DNA of 25,959 bases from NCBI GenBank assembly GCA_023267415.1, contig JAHFNM010000002.1:1-25959 (forward strand), read 5' to 3'. Source of the DNA: Candidatus Nomurabacteria bacterium. GTDB lineage: Bacteria; Patescibacteriota; Minisyncoccia; Phycocordibacterales; UBA9973. The position numbers were made by a program, and so were the translations under genes. Shown piece by piece: positions 22,407-25,959 of the stretch (the first letter of the stretch is position 1; each line of letters starts with the position of its first letter). Below the pieces are notes generated by a model. That model was not told the origin of the DNA and did no database searches. It was given only the letters and a program-made list of their open reading frames with translations.

Positions 22407-22435
22407 ATGCTATCCCATTTGGCCGCTTCCATCAA
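22407..22435 (-). promoter_or_regulatory. Possible promoter of the candidate RNA
   Basis: TTGATG (22430-22435), 17-nt spacer, TAGCAT (22407-22412) on the minus strand; four of six matches in each box. Confidence 0.35.
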
Positions 22436-22445
22436 AAAACCCGTG

Positions 22446-22454
22446 TGATAGAAT
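22446..22454 (+). promoter_or_regulatory. Extended -10 promoter of dnaB-recR
   Basis: TGA-TAGAAT (hexamer 22449-22454), exactly 6 nt before the dnaB ATG. Confidence 0.6.
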
Positions 22455-22460
22455 CGATGC

Positions 22461-23852
22461 ATGTCAAAAGAGAAATCTCTCCGCGTTCCTCCGCAAAGCC
22501 TCGAATCCGAGAAGGCCGTCCTCGGCTCAATTATGCTCCGTCCCGGATCGCTCATCGAGCTTGCCGACAAAATATCTCCCGAAGCTTTTTATGCGGATAA
22601 GCACAAAAAGATTTACGAGATGATGCTCGAGCTCTCGATAAAGAACGAACCCATCGACCTCATTTCCCTTTCGCACAAACTCAAAGAAAAAAAGATACTC
22701 GAATCCATCGGTGGCTCGCGTTATCTCACGGAACTTACCCATTCCGTCCCTTCGTCGACAAATGCCGAATACTACGCAGATATTGTCGAACAAAAGTACA
22801 TTTACCGCCGACTGATCACGGCAGCCGACAAGCTCGCCGAGCTCGGCTACGATTCGGGCACGCAGGCTCTTGAAGAAGTGCTCGATATGGCCGAAAAAGA
22901 GATCTTTGCGATCTCTGACAGCCCAAAACGCGGAAAGTACCTTACACTCAGCAACCAGCTTGAGGAAGCTTGGACACGCTTGGAAAAACTACACGAGAAC
23001 AAGGGTCTTCTACGCGGCGTACCAACAGGATTCAAGGAACTCGATGCCATGCTTTCAGGATTCCAGAATTCCGATCTCATCATCCTGGCTGCTCGCCCAT
23101 CCGTGGGTAAGACAACACTTGCACTCGACTTCGCCCGCTTGGCTGCAACAAAACACAACATTGGTGTGGGGATCTTCTCGCTTGAAATGAGCTCTCAGCA
23201 ACTCGTAGACCGCATGCTTGCCGCTGAGTCCAAGGTCAGCGCCTGGCAGCTTCGCACCGGAGGACTTTCAACAAGTGGATCCGACTTTGCCCATTTGCGC
23301 GACGCGCTCGATAGACTGTCTAAAGCCCCTATTTATATCGATGACCAGCCTTCAAGTTCGATCGTGCACATTCGTTCCGTAGCCCGACGCATGAAGGCCG
23401 AGCACGGCATAGGCCTGCTCGTCATCGACTACCTCCAGCTCATGTCGACCACAAAAAACTATGATTCCATGGTCAACCAGGTGACCGAGATTTCGCGCTC
23501 GCTCAAGTCGCTCGCTCGCGAACTCGATGTCCCCGTAATTGCCCTCTCACAGCTCTCCCGTGCCGTTGAAGCTCGCGGAGGCGAACCTCGACTCTCCGAC
23601 CTTCGCGACTCCGGATCCATCGAGCAGGACGCAGACGTAGTTATGTTCATTCACCGCGAAGACCGCTTCAACAAAGATTCCGACCGCACCAACATCGCCA
23701 AGATCATGATCGAAAAGCACCGTAACGGTCCGACCGGACACGTCGAACTTTACATGGACGAAAAGACGACCAGCTTCCTCTCGATCGAAAAAGGAAACAT
23801 GGATGCGTTTGCCGCGGTTTCAAGTGGAGGTGCTACTGACGTCGATTTCTAG
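22461..23852 (+). CDS. dnaB: Replicative DNA helicase DnaB
   Basis: 463 residues, normal length, no intein. The N-terminal helical collar domain starts PPQSLESEKAVLGSIML. The RecA-like motor follows: Walker A AARPSVGKTTLALDFA, then GIFSLEMSSQQLVDRMLA, Walker B GLLVIDYLQLM, and the family signature SRSLKSLARELDVPVIALSQLSRAVEARGGEPRLSDLRDSGSIEQDAD. It unwinds DNA at the replication fork as a hexamer on the lagging strand. It heads a dnaB-recR pair with a leaderless-type promoter. The codon use is rich in C at third positions, unlike the more AT-rich neighbours such as the 132-aa gene. Confidence 0.97.
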   Translation: MSKEKSLRVPPQSLESEKAVLGSIMLRPGSLIELADKISPEAFYADKHKKIYEMMLELSIKNEPIDLISLSHKLKEKKILESIGGSRYLTELTHSVPSSTNAEYYADIVEQKYIYRRLITAADKLAELGYDSGTQALEEVLDMAEKEIFAISDSPKRGKYLTLSNQLEEAWTRLEKLHENKGLLRGVPTGFKELDAMLSGFQNSDLIILAARPSVGKTTLALDFARLAATKHNIGVGIFSLEMSSQQLVDRMLAAESKVSAWQLRTGGLSTSGSDFAHLRDALDRLSKAPIYIDDQPSSSIVHIRSVARRMKAEHGIGLLVIDYLQLMSTTKNYDSMVNQVTEISRSLKSLARELDVPVIALSQLSRAVEARGGEPRLSDLRDSGSIEQDADVVMFIHREDRFNKDSDRTNIAKIMIEKHRNGPTGHVELYMDEKTTSFLSIEKGNMDAFAAVSSGGATDVDF

Positions 23853-23860
23853 CCCGCAGT

Positions 23861-23890
23861 TGTCATTCCGGCCTCCGAGCCGGTATGACA
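23861..23890. repeat. GTCATTCCGG-type palindromic repeat, short copy
   Basis: TGTCATTCCGGC / GCCGGTATGACA around a 6-nt loop. The same unit begins the longer copy at 25299. It fills the gap between dnaB and recR, and its last bases contain the first possible ATG of recR (23885). Confidence 0.8.
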
Positions 23891-24520
23891 CAAAAAATTA
23901 TGGACCTACTCAAACGCCTTCAACAATCATTCAAACGCTTTCCAGGAATTGGTGAACGCCAAGCGATGCGTTTTGCGTATTTCTTAGCGACAGCAGACGA
24001 TGCGTATGTGCGCAATCTCACCGAAGAAATTCTGGCGCTTCGCAAAAACGTGCGTCGTTGCTCACGATGCTTCGCATTATCGGAAAAAATCCTTGAAGGC
24101 CTCTGTCCTGTATGCGCTGATCCGGCAAAAGACAAATCAATGGTCCTTATTGTAGAAAAAGATGCCGATCGCGACCGCTTCATGCAGTCGAAGACCTATT
24201 CCGGAACCTACTTCGTGCTTGGAGGCCTTGCGCCTGCCATTGAAAAAGATGCCCGAGCCCACATTCGCCTCGACGAGCTCTCGAGGCTCGTCGAAAACGA
24301 ATCAAAAACAAGCCTCAAAGAAGTCATCCTCGCGCTTTCAGCCACACCGGATGGCGACCGTACCGAAGCGCTTGTCTTGGCTCGACTTGAGAATATAGCA
24401 AAAGAAAAAAACATTTCGCTTTCCATGCTCGGCAAAGGCCTTTCAACCGGAACTGAAATTGAATATTCGGATTCGGAAACACTTTCGTCTGCATTGAAGT
24501 CAAGAACGCATACGAGCTAG
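23885..24520 (+). CDS. recR: Recombination protein RecR
   Basis: 211 residues from 23885, or 206 from the internal ATG at 23900; both fit the family. The order is the helix-hairpin-helix RFPGIGERQAMRFAYFL, the four-Cys zinc finger CSRCFALSEKILEGLCPVC, the Toprim start MVLIVEKDADRDRFM, YFVLGGLAPAIE, then EVILALSATPDGDRTEALVLARL and the end motif SMLGKGLSTGTEIEYSD. RecR helps load RecA at gaps together with RecO. The first ATG lies within a palindromic repeat, so either the repeat gives the start codon or translation begins at 23900. Confidence 0.95.
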   Translation: MTQKIMDLLKRLQQSFKRFPGIGERQAMRFAYFLATADDAYVRNLTEEILALRKNVRRCSRCFALSEKILEGLCPVCADPAKDKSMVLIVEKDADRDRFMQSKTYSGTYFVLGGLAPAIEKDARAHIRLDELSRLVENESKTSLKEVILALSATPDGDRTEALVLARLENIAKEKNISLSMLGKGLSTGTEIEYSDSETLSSALKSRTHTS

Positions 24521-24533
24521 AATAATAAGTATA

Positions 24534-24564
24534 AAAAAATCACCCAGAATTTACTGGGTGATTT
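24534..24564. terminator. Bidirectional terminator after recR
   Basis: Stem AAATCACCCAG / CTGGGTGATTT with a 6-nt loop, A run before and T-rich after. It also serves the convergent 84-aa gene. Confidence 0.85.
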
Positions 24565-24582
24565 GCTTTCATGGTGAAAATA

Positions 24583-24837
24583 TTATTTTTTGAGTCCTTT
24601 GTCTTTTACTGAATCTTTAACGGAGATTCCATTATTAAATGCATGGGGAGCAGGACGACCAATATTGTGTATCCATACCATTTTTCCATTTACTCTTTCG
24701 TGACTCCATTCCGGAATCGAGTGAGTCTTTTGTGTTTTCTGGCCAAAACCCAGAACGGAGCTAGCGAAGCCCAATACCGCTATCAAAAACAATTTTTTCA
24801 AGGTTTGATTTTTTAAAGTTACACAAGCTATTTTCAT
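24583..24837 (-). CDS. Small exported or membrane-anchored protein (84 aa)
   Basis: From the ATG at 24837: a basic head (MKIACVTLKNQTLKK), one hydrophobic segment LFLIAVLGFASSVLGF, then a short exposed part with HSIPEWSHERVNGKMVWIHN, GRPAPHAFNNG and a basic tail. It could be cleaved after the hydrophobic stretch or remain anchored. Not recognised. A longer frame from 24870 is ruled out by a near-consensus promoter inside it (TTGACT-17-TGC-TATAAT, box ending 4 nt before 24837). It is expected to be well transcribed and is a single-gene unit. Confidence 0.7.
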   Translation of the reverse strand: MKIACVTLKNQTLKKLFLIAVLGFASSVLGFGQKTQKTHSIPEWSHERVNGKMVWIHNIGRPAPHAFNNGISVKDSVKDKGLKK

Positions 24838-24841
24838 AAGT

Positions 24842-24870
24842 ATTATAGCATTTATTTTTAATAAAGTCAA
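24842..24870 (-). promoter_or_regulatory. Near-consensus promoter of the 84-aa protein gene
   Basis: TTGACT (24865-24870), 17-nt spacer, TGC-extended TATAAT (24842-24847) on the minus strand: the best promoter in the window. Only 4 nt lie between the box and the ATG. Confidence 0.75.
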
Positions 24871-24885
24871 TATATAGAGAAGTCA

Positions 24886-24917
24886 GCAAAAAAGCCCTGA
24901 ATTCAGGGCTTTTTTGC
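24886..24917. terminator. Terminator after rplU
   Basis: Perfect 32-nt palindrome with AAAAAAGCCCTGA and its complement; it ends rplU on the minus strand. Confidence 0.9.
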
Positions 24918-24930
24918 TTATATTTTGAGG

Positions 24931-25251
24931 TTACTTGATTGCTGAGATCTTCACTTCTGAGTATCCTTGGCGGTGGCCGTTTTTCTTGTGATATTTAGAC
25001 TTAGCCTTGTATTTCATGACGATAACCTTGGCTGCGCGTCCTGCTGTCTGGAAAATTGCCTCTACTTTTGCGCCGTCGATCGTTGGAGTGCCGATGGTCG
25101 TGTCTTTGCCGTTATCAACAAGCAGAACCTGGTCAAAAACGACCTTGTCCCCTTTCTTGAGTTCACCTGGGAGAGTCTCAACGCGAACCACATCGCCTAC
25201 GGCGACTGGATACTGTTTGCCCCCTGTTGCGATAATTGCGAATTCAGTCAT
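24931..25251 (-). CDS. rplU: Large ribosomal subunit protein bL21
   Basis: 106 residues from the ATG at 25251, normal for bL21, a 23S rRNA-binding protein. FAIIATGGKQYPVAVGDVVRVE opens the protein, and VIVMKYKAKSKYHKKNGHRQGYSEVKI closes it; the latter is the conserved KxxxxYxxxxGHRQ region. An ATG at 25260 lies directly at the -10 box and so cannot be on the transcript. In most bacteria bL27 (rpmA) follows directly; here a strong terminator follows instead. Confidence 0.96.
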   Translation of the reverse strand: MTEFAIIATGGKQYPVAVGDVVRVETLPGELKKGDKVVFDQVLLVDNGKDTTIGTPTIDGAKVEAIFQTAGRAAKVIVMKYKAKSKYHKKNGHRQGYSEVKISAIK

Positions 25252-25260
25252 ATGGGGCAT

Positions 25261-25288
25261 ATATTACAGGATTTTTTGCTGGAGTCAA
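25261..25288 (-). promoter_or_regulatory. Promoter of rplU
   Basis: TTGACT (25283-25288), 16-nt spacer, TAATAT (25261-25266) on the minus strand; 9 nt to the ATG at 25251. Confidence 0.65.
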
Positions 25289-25298
25289 GCGGGGATTT

Positions 25299-25374
25299 TG
25301 TCATTCCGGCCCCCGAGCCGGAATCCATTGAATCTATGAAAAAACATGAATCCCGGATCAAGTCCGGGATGACA
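25299..25374. repeat. GTCATTCCGG-type palindromic element, full copy (76 bp)
   Basis: Ends TGTCATTCCGG and CCGGGATGACA are inverted with one mismatch. Two inner hairpins, ATTCCGGC / GCCGGAAT and ATCCCGGA / TCCGGGAT, make a clover-like fold. It lies between the Nramp stop and the rplU promoter. Similar palindromic families are widespread in bacteria and resemble non-autonomous miniature elements. Confidence 0.75.
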
Positions 25375-25385
25375 CATATGGAGCC

Positions 25386-25959
25386 TTAAAACAAAGATAT
25401 TATTGCCGCGCCACCAGCCAGGATCATAAGGGCTACAGTTGCCCAACCGAAGAACTTTGTCCCCTTGCCGTTTGCATGCTGGCCCATTACAGCCTTGCTA
25501 CTACTCATTTTTACGATAAGAACGAGGACGAATGGAGCTATCATGCCATTGGCTACGGCTGAGTAGATCAAAGCTTTGATAGGGTCTAAGCCTATGAAAT
25601 TGAGTCCGATGCCGATAGCCACCGAAACGATGATCACCCCATAAAAAGCATATGCTTCCTTGAGTTTGCGATAAAGTCCATGCTTCCATCCAAGACTCTC
25701 TGATATGGCGTAGGATGTCGATCCGGCAAGGACCGGGATCGCGAGCATACCTGTACCAACAATACCTACAGCAAATAGGAAGAAGGCCAAGTTGCCGGCG
25801 AAGGGGCGAAGAGCCACGGCGGCGTCAGCCGCCGTGGCGATGTTGGTGATGCCATGCGCGTAGAGCGCCCCCGCACATGCGGCTATGATGAAGAACATAA
25901 CTGCGTTTGAGAAAAACATTCCGCTCCAGACATCGGCTCGAATGTGGCGAAGCTCTTTT
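25386..25959 (-). CDS. Nramp-family divalent metal transporter, C-terminal part
   Basis: The last 190 or so residues; the gene runs off the right edge and its N-terminus is not seen. The visible part starts KELRHIRADVWSGMFFSNAVMFF and has about five membrane helices. The pattern KELR-(x)4-D-x-W-x-GM-x-FSN, ALRPFAGNLAFFLFAVGIVGTGMLAIPVLAGSTSYA and GLDPIKALIYSAVANGMIAPF fits the second half of Nramp proteins, which import Mn2+ or Fe2+ with protons. The DPGN metal-binding motif of helix 1 is outside the window. No terminator of classical shape follows; the palindromic element at 25299-25374 may serve. Confidence 0.88.
   Translation of the reverse strand, partial: KELRHIRADVWSGMFFSNAVMFFIIAACAGALYAHGITNIATAADAAVALRPFAGNLAFFLFAVGIVGTGMLAIPVLAGSTSYAISESLGWKHGLYRKLKEAYAFYGVIIVSVAIGIGLNFIGLDPIKALIYSAVANGMIAPFVLVLIVKMSSSKAVMGQHANGKGTKFFGWATVALMILAGGAAIISLF

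Noticed and set aside
22211..22435. T-box riboswitch controlling trpS
   Set aside because: A UGGUAC string is present before the terminator, but it sits in a local hairpin, no specifier stem could be built, and trpS has its own promoter after the terminator.
1..25959. CRISPR array, tRNA genes, transposase or phage genes
   Set aside because: No regularly spaced repeats, no cloverleaf with a TTCRA loop, and no integrase or transposase motif were found on either strand.

Overview
The gene content suggests the chromosome of a small-genome bacterium of the Candidate Phyla Radiation (Patescibacteria), most likely the Parcubacteria side. This is inference, since no rRNA lies in the window. The pointers are compact housekeeping genes, small membrane-anchored proteins of unknown function, an aspartyl-tRNA synthetase without its usual GAD insertion, no recognisable Shine-Dalgarno sites, and a reduced peptidoglycan gene set. 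The standard code fits all genes: 23 end in TAA, 7 in TAG and none in TGA.

Layout. 1-2.1 kb: the N-terminus of a membrane-anchored protein, a DUF2914 membrane protein and a YceI-like lipocalin-fold protein, all on the minus strand. 2.1-4.9 kb: an HxlR regulator divergent from yceI with a palindromic operator between them, two unknown small proteins and an ABC-F ATPase. 4.9-10 kb: an M23 murein hydrolase activator, GluRS (gltX), an HD-like protein, GDP-L-fucose synthase and a divergent cupin. 10.1-17 kb: one tight minus-strand operon scpA-scpB-dac-murE-mraY-ftsW-murG, coupling condensin loading to lipid II synthesis and septal wall growth. 17.1-18.4 kb: an M20 dipeptidase on the plus strand. 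18.4-19.4 kb: an accessory patch with three small, mostly acidic ORFs and two structured non-coding segments. 19.4-22.2 kb: aspS, a small membrane protein and trpS. 22.2-22.5 kb: a probable non-coding RNA. 22.5-24.5 kb: dnaB-recR on the plus strand. 24.6-26 kb: a small secreted or anchored protein, bL21 (rplU) and the C-terminal part of an Nramp metal transporter cut by the window edge.

The most striking signal is in the start regions. At least a dozen transcription-unit-leading genes have a sigma70-type -10 box (often TGn-extended) whose last base lies 4-9 nt, most often exactly 6 nt, before the start codon. This predicts that leaderless mRNA is the default here, and it resolves several ambiguous starts (M23, fcl, scpA, M20, rplU, the 84-aa protein). 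Other signals are two or three unannotated structured RNAs, a dispersed repeat with a conserved core and copy-specific complementary arms placed right after two stop codons, and a GTCATTCCGG-type palindromic element, one copy of which supplies the possible recR start codon. No tRNA, rRNA, CRISPR array, transposase gene or prophage gene was seen.
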